Shown here one piece after another: positions 43,313-51,308 of a stretch of 64,000 bases of DNA. How positions within the stretch are numbered: the first letter of the stretch is position 1; each line of letters opens with the position of its first letter. The notes under the pieces were generated by a model. It searched no databases. It was not told where the DNA came from and saw only the letters and a program-made list of their open reading frames with translations. The translations under genes were made by a program, and so were the position numbers. The stretch is from Mycolicibacterium lacusdiani (GTDB taxonomy: Bacteria > Actinomycetota > Actinomycetes > Mycobacteriales > Mycobacteriaceae): assembly GCF_021916785.1 (NCBI RefSeq), contig NZ_JAKCFC010000012.1:124001-188000 (forward strand), in the 5' to 3' direction.

Positions 43313-46300
43313 GCGGGGATGTCCGTGACGTCGGGTTCGGCCGGGCCGACCACGAGCAGGGGCGCACCGGGGTCAACCTGATTGCCCGCGGCCACCAGCA
43401 CTCGCGTCACCGTCCCGTCGGCCGGTGCGGTCAGAACCGTCTCCATCTTCATCGCCTCCAGTGCGAGTAGCGGCTGTCCGGTCGTGACGTGGTCGCCGAC
43501 TTCGACGTCGACCTTCCACACGCTCGACGCGAACGGTGCGTCCACCCGTTGCTCGCCGTCGGCGAGCACCAGGTCCGAGGTCAGTGGGACGGCTCGCGAC
43601 TGCGCCCGTTCCGCGCGGTCGAATTCACCGGCCGCAGCCCAGGCGGCACGCTCGGCCCCGAATGCCGCACCCTGCCGAGCGCGGAACCGGGCTATCGAGT
43701 CGGCGTTGTCGGCGAGGAACCGTTCGTGCTCGGCCAGTGAGAACGTGCCATCGGTGATGTCGACCGACCCTCGACCGGCGGCGAGATCGGCGCGCAGGTC
43801 GAGCAATTCGTCGGCCGCCACGGGGTACCAGGAGATGCGGTCGAAGAATCGCAAGAGCCACGGGGTGCCGGGTTCGAACGGCGCGGTGTGGCGGTAGCGG
43901 CTCCACACCTGCGTGGTGCGTCCGACGAACTGGTAGCCACCGGGACCCTCCATGCCGTAGATGCACAGGTAGGCCCCACCGATGCCGACGGAGTTCTCTG
44001 CCGTCCAGGTCCTGGCCGGGTTGTACTTGGTGGTGACGAGGCGGTGCCGCGGGTCGAGCGGGGTCGCCACGGGAGCGCCGAGGTAGACGTCGCCGAGGCC
44101 AAGGGTCAGGTACTCCGCGGCGAACACCACGTCCATCACGTCGGCCTGGGACGCCAAACCGTTGACCCGTCGGATGAACTCGATGTTCGAGGGGCACCAC
44201 GGCGCGTCGTCGCGCACGCCGGAGGTGTAGCGGGCGATGGCCTCCCGGGTGGCCGGGTCGTCCCACGACAGCGGCAGCCGGACCGACCGGCTCGGCACGA
44301 CGAGTTCCGAGGTGGCGGGCAGCTCGTCCTCGAGTTCGACGAGCAGCCCGAGCAGCTTCTCGATCGGCAGCCGGTCGGGGTCGACGTGCACCTGCAGCGA
44401 CCGGATCCCGGGCGTGAGGTCGCGGATGCCGCTGACCGTCCCGTCGGACATCGCCGTGCGCAGACACTGGTGCAGCGCGTGCACCCGGGCCCGCAACGCG
44501 AGGTCGAGCACCATGTCGCCGTACTCGATCAGCACGTTGTCGTCACCGTTGCGTCGGTAGGTGACCGCAGGCGCGCGGTCACCGGCCCGCCGGGCCAGCA
44601 CGCCGTCGTCGCCGTCACCGCCGCGTGCCTGGAGTACCGTTGCGCTACCGCGTCTTTCGACGTCCCCGACCGGGGCGGCGTCGGCCACCCGGATCGGGAC
44701 GAATCGCACCGTGTCACCGGGACGCAACTGGCCGAGCTTCCACCGGTCGGCGGAGACCACCGTCACCGGGCACGTGAAGCCGCCGAGGCTGGGGCCGTCG
44801 GGCCCGAGCAGGATCGGCGTGTCGCCGGTGAAGTCCAGGGCGCCCACCGAGTACGCGGTGTCGTGGATGTTCGAGGGGTGCAGCCCGGCCTCGCCGCCGT
44901 CGGGGCGGGCCCATTCGGGGCGCGGCCCCTCGAGGCGGACGCCGGTGCGCGCCGAGTTGAAGTGCACGCGGTAGGGGGCGCCGTAGAGCGTCTCGATGTC
45001 GCTGCGGGTGAAGAACTCCGGGGCGCCGTGCGGTCCTTCGGTGACTGCGAGTTCCCATTCCGGCGCCATCGCTGGCCGGTGTGCGGTGTCGACCGCGGAC
45101 CGTCGTGTTCCGGCGGACGGTGCTGCGCGCAGGACGTCGCCGACCACGAGTTGCCTGCCCCCGTGGCCGCCGAAGCGACCGAGGGTGAACGTCGACGCGC
45201 TGCCGAGGTAGGCAGGCACGTCGAATCCGCCGTCGACGAGCACGTAGGTTCGCAGGCCCGTCGTCTCGGCTGCCCCCACTTCGAGCACTCCCCCGGCGGG
45301 CACCTCGACGGGCTCCCACATCGGAACGACCACGTCGTTCACCCTGACCGTGCACTCGGCGCCCGTAACGCAGAACGTGGTCGGGTGCGTGACGCGCAGC
45401 AGCGGTCCCGAGGCAGTGCACTCCAGACCCGGGGCGCCGTCGTGGTTTCCGAGTGCCTGGTTGCCGAGCCGGAACGACAGGTCGTCCATCGGACCGCTGG
45501 GCGGTACGCCGACGTCCCACATGCCGATCCGGCCGGGGAGGTCCTGCACCGTCGTCATCAGCCCGGGGCGGTCGACGGTGATCCGCGGCCTCGGATCGGT
45601 GACCTCGGCGAGCGTCGCGGTGCTGTGCGTGGCCGCGCGCACTTCGGCGCGGTCGACCGAGGCGCGCAGCATCCCGACGTTGACCTCGATGCCGTGCAGG
45701 ACGGTGTCGTCGAGTGCGGCGCCCAGCGCGTCGAGCGCCTCGTCGCGGTCGGCGCCCGTCGTGATCACCTTCGCGAGCAGCGGGTCGTAGAACGCAGAGA
45801 TCTCGGTGCCGTCGTCGACCCAGGTGTCGACGCGGGCCCGGTCGTCAGCGGGGAACGCGACGGCGGTGAGCGTGCCAGTGCTCGGCCGGTAGTCACGCGC
45901 CGGGTCCTCGGCGTAGACGCGTGCCTCCACGGCGTGGCCACGCACGGGCACCTCGCCGTCGGGGTGCGCGTCGAGCAGGCCGCGCTCACCGCGCGCGAGG
46001 CGGAACATCCAGCCGGCCAGATCGATTCCCGTGACCGCCTCGGTCACCGGGTGCTCCACCTGCAGCCGCGCGTTGACCTCGAGGAAGGACGCCTCCCGGC
46101 GCTCGGCGTCGTAGACGAACTCCACGGTCCCCGCCGACCGGTAGGCGACCGACGCGGCCAGCGCGCGCGACGACGAATGCAGTCGTGCCCGAACGTCATC
46201 CGGCAGGCCCGGCGCAGGGGCCTCCTCGATCACCTTCTGGTTGCGGCGTTGCAGCGAGCAGTCGCGGTCGCCGAGGGACACCACCCGCCCCGACCCGTCG

Positions 46301-46941
46301 CCGAAGATCTGCACCTCGACGTGGCGGGCACGCTCCACGAAGCGTTCGACGAACACGCCCGCGGACCCGAAGCTGCGCTCGGCCAGGCGGGTGACGCGGT
46401 CGAAGGCGGCGCGCAGCTCGGCGGCACTGCGGCACACCTGCATGCCGATGCCGCCTCCACCGCCGGTCGCCTTGAGCATCACCGGGTAGCCGATGGTGTC
46501 GGCTGCGGTGACCGCGTCGGCGGAGCTGTCGAGCAGGTCCGAGCCGGCGAAGACCGGCACGCCTGCCGCCATCGCCGCGGCACGGGCGGTGTGCTTGGTG
46601 CCGAACACGCGCAGCTGGTGTGGTGTCGGTCCGACGAACGTCAGGCCGGCGTCTTCGACCGCCTCCGCGAAGTCGGCGTCCTCGGAGAGGAATCCGTATC
46701 CCGGATGGATCATGTCGGCGCCGGATGCCACCGCAGCTTCGACGATCGCATCGGCACGCAGGTAGCTCTCGCTCGGCGCGGCGGGGCCCAGTCGCACGGC
46801 GTGGTCGGCGAGCAGGACGTGGGGCGAGCCGCGATCGGCGTCGGAGAACACCGCCACGGTGCGCAGGCCGAGCAGCTGGGCTGCGCGCACCAGACGGACG
46901 GCGATCTCGCCACGGTTGGCGACGAGCACAGTGCCGTTCAC
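43309..46941 (-). CDS. Biotin-dependent urea/guanidine carboxylase
   Basis: 1210 residues from GTG. Domains in order: biotin carboxylase (1-440, ATP loop GGGGGIGM at 160-167), KipA/AHS2 carboxyltransferase half (about 470-780, PGLMTTVQDLPGRIGMWDVG), KipI/AHS1 half (about 810-1030, IEYGDMVLDLALRARV), then the TTKYNPARTWT region and a C-terminal biotinyl domain with EAMKMET (biotinylated Lys about 1165). Family members carboxylate urea to allophanate; those encoded with two DUF1989 proteins, as here, act on guanidine. GTG overlaps the upstream stop. Confidence 0.93.
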   Translation of the reverse strand: MNGTVLVANRGEIAVRLVRAAQLLGLRTVAVFSDADRGSPHVLLADHAVRLGPAAPSESYLRADAIVEAAVASGADMIHPGYGFLSEDADFAEAVEDAGLTFVGPTPHQLRVFGTKHTARAAAMAAGVPVFAGSDLLDSSADAVTAADTIGYPVMLKATGGGGGIGMQVCRSAAELRAAFDRVTRLAERSFGSAGVFVERFVERARHVEVQIFGDGSGRVVSLGDRDCSLQRRNQKVIEEAPAPGLPDDVRARLHSSSRALAASVAYRSAGTVEFVYDAERREASFLEVNARLQVEHPVTEAVTGIDLAGWMFRLARGERGLLDAHPDGEVPVRGHAVEARVYAEDPARDYRPSTGTLTAVAFPADDRARVDTWVDDGTEISAFYDPLLAKVITTGADRDEALDALGAALDDTVLHGIEVNVGMLRASVDRAEVRAATHSTATLAEVTDPRPRITVDRPGLMTTVQDLPGRIGMWDVGVPPSGPMDDLSFRLGNQALGNHDGAPGLECTASGPLLRVTHPTTFCVTGAECTVRVNDVVVPMWEPVEVPAGGVLEVGAAETTGLRTYVLVDGGFDVPAYLGSASTFTLGRFGGHGGRQLVVGDVLRAAPSAGTRRSAVDTAHRPAMAPEWELAVTEGPHGAPEFFTRSDIETLYGAPYRVHFNSARTGVRLEGPRPEWARPDGGEAGLHPSNIHDTAYSVGALDFTGDTPILLGPDGPSLGGFTCPVTVVSADRWKLGQLRPGDTVRFVPIRVADAAPVGDVERRGSATVLQARGGDGDDGVLARRAGDRAPAVTYRRNGDDNVLIEYGDMVLDLALRARVHALHQCLRTAMSDGTVSGIRDLTPGIRSLQVHVDPDRLPIEKLLGLLVELEDELPATSELVVPSRSVRLPLSWDDPATREAIARYTSGVRDDAPWCPSNIEFIRRVNGLASQADVMDVVFAAEYLTLGLGDVYLGAPVATPLDPRHRLVTTKYNPARTWTAENSVGIGGAYLCIYGMEGPGGYQFVGRTTQVWSRYRHTAPFEPGTPWLLRFFDRISWYPVAADELLDLRADLAAGRGSVDITDGTFSLAEHERFLADNADSIARFRARQGAAFGAERAAWAAAGEFDRAERAQSRAVPLTSDLVLADGEQRVDAPFASSVWKVDVEVGDHVTTGQPLLALEAMKMETVLTAPADGTVTRVLVAAGNQVDPGAPLLVVGPAEPDVTDIPA

Positions 46942-47576
46942 GCTGCCCCCGGCCGGGTGACGATCATCCGCACCGGTGTCGGGTCGAATGCGTTGCAGGG
47001 GTTGTTGATCTGCGGACAGTTCGACACGAGCACGAGGGTGTCGACGTCGGCTCGCAGCGCGACGCGCTTGCCGGGACCCGACAGTCCGTCGACGATGCCC
47101 AGTGCACCGTCCGGGTCGACCGGGACGTTCATGAACCAGTTGATGTTGCTCGCCAGGTCGCGCGCCCCGAGGCCGTACCGGGCGCCTTCGAGCAGGAAGT
47201 TCTCCATGCAGCCGTGCTGGGCGCGGGTGTGCTGGCCGTAGCGCAGCGTGTTGGACTCCTTCGAGCACGCTCCGCCGAGGGTGTCGTGCACGCCGACCTC
47301 GTCGTCGACCACCGTCATCAGTGCCGTACCGGTGTCGGCCCGCAGTACCGACCCGGTCGTCAGCGCGATACGGCCCTGCCTGCTGATGGTCTCCTGCGCG
47401 GAGTAGCGCACCGACGTGTCGGCCGCGGCATACAGCAGACAGTCCACGGCCTGGTTGCCTGCGAGGTCGACGATCGTGAGCACGTCGCCGGCGTTCACCA
47501 CCGCCGACCAGGACGCCCGCGCTGGGACTGTCTGGTCGAGCACCACGGTGCCGGGCACGAGGGCGGGCGCGGTCAC
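46938..47576 (-). CDS. DUF1989 protein, carboxylase-associated (UAAP2-type; likely carboxyguanidine deiminase subunit)
   Basis: 212 residues from GTG (VTAPALVPGTVVLDQTVPARASW). The DUF1989 core shows NQAVDCLLYAA, GACSKESNTLRYGQH, CMENFLLEG, NINWFMNVPVDPDG and the C-terminal VSNCPQINNPCNAFDPTPVRM; the conserved Cys, Glu and Asn residues suit a metal or deiminase site. Proteins once called urea-carboxylase-associated have been shown to form a heteromeric carboxyguanidine deiminase. Overlaps its neighbours at both ends (GTGA). Confidence 0.85.
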   Translation of the reverse strand: MTAPALVPGTVVLDQTVPARASWSAVVNAGDVLTIVDLAGNQAVDCLLYAAADTSVRYSAQETISRQGRIALTTGSVLRADTGTALMTVVDDEVGVHDTLGGACSKESNTLRYGQHTRAQHGCMENFLLEGARYGLGARDLASNINWFMNVPVDPDGALGIVDGLSGPGKRVALRADVDTLVLVSNCPQINNPCNAFDPTPVRMIVTRPGAA

Positions 47577-48433
47577 AGGACACCCCGTGCGGTCAGGTCT
47601 GCGTCGGTGTTGGCCAGTGCCTGAACGTGTTCCGGGCCGAGCGGGCCCACCAGTTCGGCGAGGCGGCCGAGGTCGTCGTCGGCCGACCAGGCGTGCACCC
47701 GTAGCGGTGAGCACGTGAATTGCGGCCGTGGGTCCAGCGGATGAGCCGTGTTGGCCAGCAGCACGATCGCGTCGACGTGCAGCAGCAGGTCGACGGCCGT
47801 GCCCGGCCCGGCGGAACCGGTCCAGCGCAGGCTCCCGTCGACGTCGACGCGCACGCCCTTGAAGAACGACAGCGAGGGAGGCAGATCACGTTGCGAGAGG
47901 CCGTGTTTGAGCGCGCCGAGGAGGAGCAGCTCTCGCCCGGCAGGCGATGGGGATTCCGGTGCGCAGGCACCGTAGCGGGCCAGGTTGCCCTCTCGGGTGC
48001 TGGTGCCCGCGAGGGCGTCGTGCGCGGTGGAGGTGTCGGCGACGATCGTCGCCAGAACGCGACCGAAGCCGCTGAGCAGCGGATGCCCCGTCGACGGGTA
48101 GGCCTGCCACGGGACCTTGACGGTGTCGGCGATGTTGAGCCGCTCGTGGGGCGCGTCGGCGCGATGCAGGAGCAGGTGCACGCATGCGTCGCCGAGGGGG
48201 TCGGCCAGGCGGATGCGGGTGCCGCGCGCCAGCACGGCCGTCGAATAGCCGCCCGAGGCAACGGTTTCCGACCACACCAGGCGGTCGGCCGGAACGTCGG
48301 CGGGCACCGTGGTGCTGTCCGTGGCGGGCACGTGGCGCATCTCGTCCACCGTGCGTCCGTGCTGGGCGCGGGCGTGCGCCTTCGCGCCGGCGGTCGTCGC
48401 CGTACCCACGACGGTGGTCAGGTCGCTGGTCAC
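47573..48433 (-). CDS. DUF1989 protein, carboxylase-associated (UAAP1-type; likely carboxyguanidine deiminase subunit)
   Basis: 286 residues from GTG. Compared with its partner it has a 60-residue N-terminal extension (AHARAQHGRTVDEMRHVPATDS) before the DUF1989 core, which reads LADPLGDACVHLLLHRADAPHERLNIADTVKV, GTSTREGNLARYGACAP and LSFFKGVRVDVDGSLRW. The partner's GACSKESN is GTSTREGN here, so one subunit lacks that Cys, as expected if only one is catalytic. First gene of the operon; a regulon box lies about 30 bases upstream. Confidence 0.85.
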   Translation of the reverse strand: MTSDLTTVVGTATTAGAKAHARAQHGRTVDEMRHVPATDSTTVPADVPADRLVWSETVASGGYSTAVLARGTRIRLADPLGDACVHLLLHRADAPHERLNIADTVKVPWQAYPSTGHPLLSGFGRVLATIVADTSTAHDALAGTSTREGNLARYGACAPESPSPAGRELLLLGALKHGLSQRDLPPSLSFFKGVRVDVDGSLRWTGSAGPGTAVDLLLHVDAIVLLANTAHPLDPRPQFTCSPLRVHAWSADDDLGRLAELVGPLGPEHVQALANTDADLTARGVL

Positions 48434-48457
48434 ACCACACTCCCGGTTCGACTATTT

Positions 48458-48471
48458 CTGTCGCTTGATAG
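48458..48471. promoter_or_regulatory. Regulon box 3 (before the carboxylase operon)
   Basis: CTGTCGCTTGATAG, one mismatch from CTGTC-N4-GACAG, centred about 31 bases upstream of the DUF1989 start. Paired with box 4 at 48553; the 95-base spacing matches boxes 1 and 2. Confidence 0.65.
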
Positions 48472-48552
48472 TTTTCGCCTCACGGCAGCGCCGGTGGTTG
48501 CCCGCGTGTAACCGATCGCCCGGACTTCGTTAACAACGGGAGACGGGTGTGT

Positions 48553-48566
48553 CTGTCATGTGACAG
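48553..48566. promoter_or_regulatory. Regulon box 4 (before the YciI-like gene)
   Basis: CTGTCATGTGACAG, a perfect match to CTGTC-N4-GACAG, about 47 bases before the divergent YciI-like gene. GCAGCGCCGGTGG (48485-48497) and GTAACCGAT (48508-48516) between boxes 3 and 4 repeat the sequences found between boxes 1 and 2. Confidence 0.7.
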
Positions 48567-48606
48567 GTATTCGGTCGCCTCGGCGTGGGGCCGATAGGGT
48601 GATCGC

Positions 48607-48882
48607 GTGTTCCACGTCCTCACCCTGACCTATGTGCAACCCCTCGACGTCGTCGATCAGACGCGACCGGCCCACCTCGAGTGGATCGACGGTGAGATCG
48701 CGTCAGGCCGCCTGATCCTGGCCGGCAGGCAGGAGTCGGGCGCCGGTGGCGTGCTGGTCACCGGCGACATCACCGCCGAGGAGGCCGACGACCTGATCGC
48801 GAACGACCCCTATCAACTCGCGGGACTCGTCGACTACGAGCGGGTCGGCTTCAACGCCGGGAAGCGTGCGCCGGGTCTCTGA
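48607..48882 (+). CDS. YciI-like family protein
   Basis: 91 residues from GTG (VFHVLTLTYVQPLDVVDQTRPAHLEWI). The YciI fold is shown by RPAHLEWIDGEIASGRLILAG, with the conserved His and Asp, and DDLIANDPYQLAGL near the end. YciI-like proteins form ferredoxin-like dimers; biochemical roles are mostly unknown and some act as small dehydrochlorinases or isomerases. It is divergent from the DUF1989-carboxylase operon and has a regulon box just upstream, so it may be co-regulated. Confidence 0.82.
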   Translation: MFHVLTLTYVQPLDVVDQTRPAHLEWIDGEIASGRLILAGRQESGAGGVLVTGDITAEEADDLIANDPYQLAGLVDYERVGFNAGKRAPGL

Positions 48883-48983
48883 CGCGCGAGACCTGGCAAA
48901 ACGCGCGATCATGGTGATCCGGGATTAAACCCGGGACGTGGGCCGTTGGACCGGCCGGAGGGGCTCGATGCTGCGCCCATATT

Positions 48984-49017
48984 CATTACCTTCGCTAAAC
49001 GTCACAGCGAAGTAATG
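48984..49017 (+). promoter_or_regulatory. Imperfect inverted repeat in the adhC leader
   Basis: CATTACCTTCGCT (48984-48996) and AGCGAAGTAATG (49006-49017) pair over 12 bases with one bulged C and a 9-base loop, ending 33 bases before the adhC ATG. It could be an operator or an mRNA hairpin. A smaller hairpin CCGGG/CCCGG at 48919-48934 lies upstream. The rest of the 168-base gap is plain. Confidence 0.45.
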
Positions 49018-49050
49018 TTTGCCAGACGAAACGAAGAGGCACTTGGAGAC

Positions 49051-50106
49051 ATGACCACAACCGTTAACGCATACGCTGCGACCGCCGCCTGGGGCGCGGA
49101 CGCACCGCTGAGCAAGACCACCATCGACCGCCGCGACGTCGGCGCGAACGACGTGTCCATCGACATCAAATTCGCAGGCATCTGCCACTCGGACCTGCAC
49201 ACCGTCAGCGGCGAGTGGGGCAAGGTGAAGTACCCGATGGTCCCCGGCCACGAGATTGCGGGCATCGTCACCGAGGTCGGCTCCGACGTGACGAAGTACG
49301 CAGTCGGCGACCGCGTCGGCGTGGGCTGCTTCGTCGACTCCTGCCGTGAGTGCGAGTACTGCAAGGCCGGCGAGGAGCAGTACTGCAACAACCCCGGCAT
49401 GATCGGCACCTACAACGGCGTCGGCCGCGACGGCCAGCCCACCCAGGGCGGCTACAGCGACTCGATCGTCGTCGACGAGAACTACGTGTTGCGCATCCCC
49501 GACTCGATCGAGTTGGACAAGGCGGCTCCGCTGCTGTGCGCCGGCATCACCACCTACTCTCCGCTGCACCACTGGGGCGCGGGCCCCGGCAAGCGCGTCG
49601 CAGTGATTGGCCTCGGCGGCCTTGGCCACCTCGGCGTGAAGATCGCCAAGGCGATGGGCGCCGAGGTCGCCGTGCTGAGCCAGTCGCTCAAGAAGATGGA
49701 GGACGGCCTGCGGCTCGGCGCGTCCGAGTACTACGCGACCAGCGACCCGGACACGTTCAAGAAGCTTCGCGGCTCCTTCGACCTGATCCTGAACACGGTG
49801 TCGGCGAACCTGGACATGGCCGACTACCTGGGGCTGCTCAAGCTCGACGGCACGCTGGTCGAACTGGGCATGCCGGAGAACCCGATGCCCGTGCCCGCCG
49901 GTGCGCTGATCTTCGGCCGCAAGAGCCTGTCGGGCTCCCTGATCGGCGGCATCCGCGAGACGCAGGAGATGCTCGACTTCTGCGCCGAGCACGACGTGAC
50001 CCCGGAGATCGAGGTCATCGAGGCGTCATACGTGAACGAGGCCTACCAGCGCATGCTCGCCAGCGACGTGCGCTACCGCTTCGTGATCGACAACTCGACG
50101 CTTTAA
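49051..50106 (+). CDS. adhC: NADP-dependent zinc alcohol dehydrogenase AdhC
   Basis: 351 residues from ATG with TTGGAGA just upstream. Cinnamyl-alcohol/AdhC-type medium-chain dehydrogenase: catalytic zinc ligands in AGICHSDLH (Cys45) and VPGHEIAG (His67), structural zinc cysteines in CRECEYCKAGEEQYC, coenzyme loop GLGGLGHLGVK and the AVLSQSLKK segment that favours NADP. Interconverts aldehydes and alcohols. Equivalent to Rv3045 but here separated from fecB by about 20 kb of accessory genes. Confidence 0.92.
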   Translation: MTTTVNAYAATAAWGADAPLSKTTIDRRDVGANDVSIDIKFAGICHSDLHTVSGEWGKVKYPMVPGHEIAGIVTEVGSDVTKYAVGDRVGVGCFVDSCRECEYCKAGEEQYCNNPGMIGTYNGVGRDGQPTQGGYSDSIVVDENYVLRIPDSIELDKAAPLLCAGITTYSPLHHWGAGPGKRVAVIGLGGLGHLGVKIAKAMGAEVAVLSQSLKKMEDGLRLGASEYYATSDPDTFKKLRGSFDLILNTVSANLDMADYLGLLKLDGTLVELGMPENPMPVPAGALIFGRKSLSGSLIGGIRETQEMLDFCAEHDVTPEIEVIEASYVNEAYQRMLASDVRYRFVIDNSTL

Positions 50107-50117
50107 CCGACTCGGCG

Positions 50118-50154
50118 ACGCGGGCGGGGTTCCTCACCGGAGCCCCGCCCGCGT
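50118..50154 (+). terminator. Hairpin terminator after adhC
   Basis: Perfect 12-bp stem: ACGCGGGCGGGG (50118-50129) with CCCCGCCCGCGT (50143-50154) and a 13-base loop, starting 12 bases after the adhC stop. A modest T-containing stretch follows. It lies between convergent alcohol dehydrogenase genes and could serve both. Confidence 0.75.
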
Positions 50155-50175
50155 TCGCGTTCGCGTTTACGGGCG

Positions 50176-51219
50176 CTACCGCAACCCAGCCATGTCCAGG
50201 CTGAAGCGGAACTCGACGTCGTTGCGCGCCAGGCGGTCGAAGGCGTCGCCGACCGCCGAGGCGGGCAGCACCTCGACGTCGGCGGTGATGCCGTGCTTCC
50301 CGCAGAACTCGAGCATTCGCCGAGTCGCCGGCCTCCCACCGCCGCCGGCGACGGTCAGGTTGCGCCCGAGCATCGCGAGCGGGTTGATCGACGTCGGGTC
50401 CAGGGCGCCCACCAGACATAGCGTGCCGCCGAACTTCAGGGCCATCGTGTAGCCGGAGACGTCGTGGGCGACGGCCACGGTGTCGATGATGAAGTCGTAG
50501 CGGCCCCGCGCCTCGGCCATCTGCTCCTCGTCGGTGGACACGACCACCCGACGTGCGCCAAGCCGCCGTGCCGCGTCGGCCTTGCCCGGTGACGTCGTGA
50601 ACAGGTCGACCTCCGCACCGAGGGCCACCGCGAACTTGACCGCGAGATGGCCAAGGCCACCCAGTGCGACGACACCAACCGTCAGGCCCGGACCGATCCC
50701 CCACTGCTCGAGCGGTTCCCACACCGTGACGCCTGCGCACATGAGCGGTGCCACGCCGGCCGGATCGAGGCCCTCGGGCAGGTGGTAGACGAATCCCTCG
50801 GTCACGACGTACTCCGTCGAGTACGCACCGTGGGTGGGCCGGCCGTCGCGCCGGTCGACACCGCCGTAGGTGAGGGTCGGGAACTCGACGCAGAACTGCT
50901 CGTGCCCGCCGACGCACATGTCGCACACCTCGCACGAGTCCACGATGTTGCCGACCGCGACGGCGTCACCGACCGCGAAGTCGCTGACGGCGTCCCCGAT
51001 CTCGGCCACCTCACCGACGAACTCGTGACCCGGCACCAGCGGAAAGACGTTGCCGTAGGCGGGTTCTCCATGCCAGGCGTGCAGGTCGGTATGGCATACG
51101 CCGCAGTGGGTGATCCGCACCGCGACGTCGTCGGGGCGCAGATCGCGTCGCTCGAATTCCCATTCCTCGATCGGCTGGTCGGCCGCGGATGCGGCCAGCC
51201 CTCGTACTCGTCGCGCCAT
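50176..51219 (-). CDS. Zinc-dependent alcohol dehydrogenase (medium-chain)
   Basis: 347 residues from MARRVRGLAASA, which has a GGAG ribosome site; an ATG eight codons upstream is less well placed. Zinc ligands in THCGVCHTDLH and VPGHEFVG, structural site CEVCDMCVGGHEQFC, coenzyme loop ALGGLGHLAVKFA. It is paralogous to adhC. The gene is divergent from a TetR gene, with two similar palindromic sites in the gap, so it is probably repressed by that protein and induced by an alcohol or aldehyde. Confidence 0.88.
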   Translation of the reverse strand: MARRVRGLAASAADQPIEEWEFERRDLRPDDVAVRITHCGVCHTDLHAWHGEPAYGNVFPLVPGHEFVGEVAEIGDAVSDFAVGDAVAVGNIVDSCEVCDMCVGGHEQFCVEFPTLTYGGVDRRDGRPTHGAYSTEYVVTEGFVYHLPEGLDPAGVAPLMCAGVTVWEPLEQWGIGPGLTVGVVALGGLGHLAVKFAVALGAEVDLFTTSPGKADAARRLGARRVVVSTDEEQMAEARGRYDFIIDTVAVAHDVSGYTMALKFGGTLCLVGALDPTSINPLAMLGRNLTVAGGGGRPATRRMLEFCGKHGITADVEVLPASAVGDAFDRLARNDVEFRFSLDMAGLR

Positions 51220-51236
51220 CGTCACTCCATCCAAAT

Positions 51237-51254
51237 AAACCAACTAGTCTGTTT
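51237..51254. promoter_or_regulatory. Putative TetR operator 1 (dehydrogenase side)
   Basis: AAACCAACTAGTCTGTTT, an imperfect palindrome centred on ACTAGT, 18 bases upstream of the dehydrogenase start. It matches the site at 51280-51297 at 15 of 18 positions. Confidence 0.65.
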
Positions 51255-51279
51255 GACGGTACGCCCCGATCCACGATGA

Positions 51280-51297
51280 AGACCAACTGGTCGGTTT
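51280..51297. promoter_or_regulatory. Putative TetR operator 2 (regulator side)
   Basis: AGACCAACTGGTCGGTTT, 43 bases from operator 1 and ending 11 bases before the TetR start. The pair covers both divergent promoters, fitting repression of the dehydrogenase and autorepression. Confidence 0.65.
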
Positions 51298-51308
51298 AGA
51301 CTTGGCGC

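Noticed and set aside
43888..47241. A 1117-codon open frame on the plus strand opposite the carboxylase gene
   Set aside because: Its product is compositionally biased with no family blocks, while the minus strand encodes a complete biotin-dependent carboxylase. Long antisense frames are expected in high-GC DNA.
48434..48606. Guanidine riboswitch (ykkC or mini-ykkC type) before the DUF1989-carboxylase operon
   Set aside because: I found none of the conserved ACGR-loop hairpins or ykkC core; the region is instead explained by the paired TetR-type boxes.
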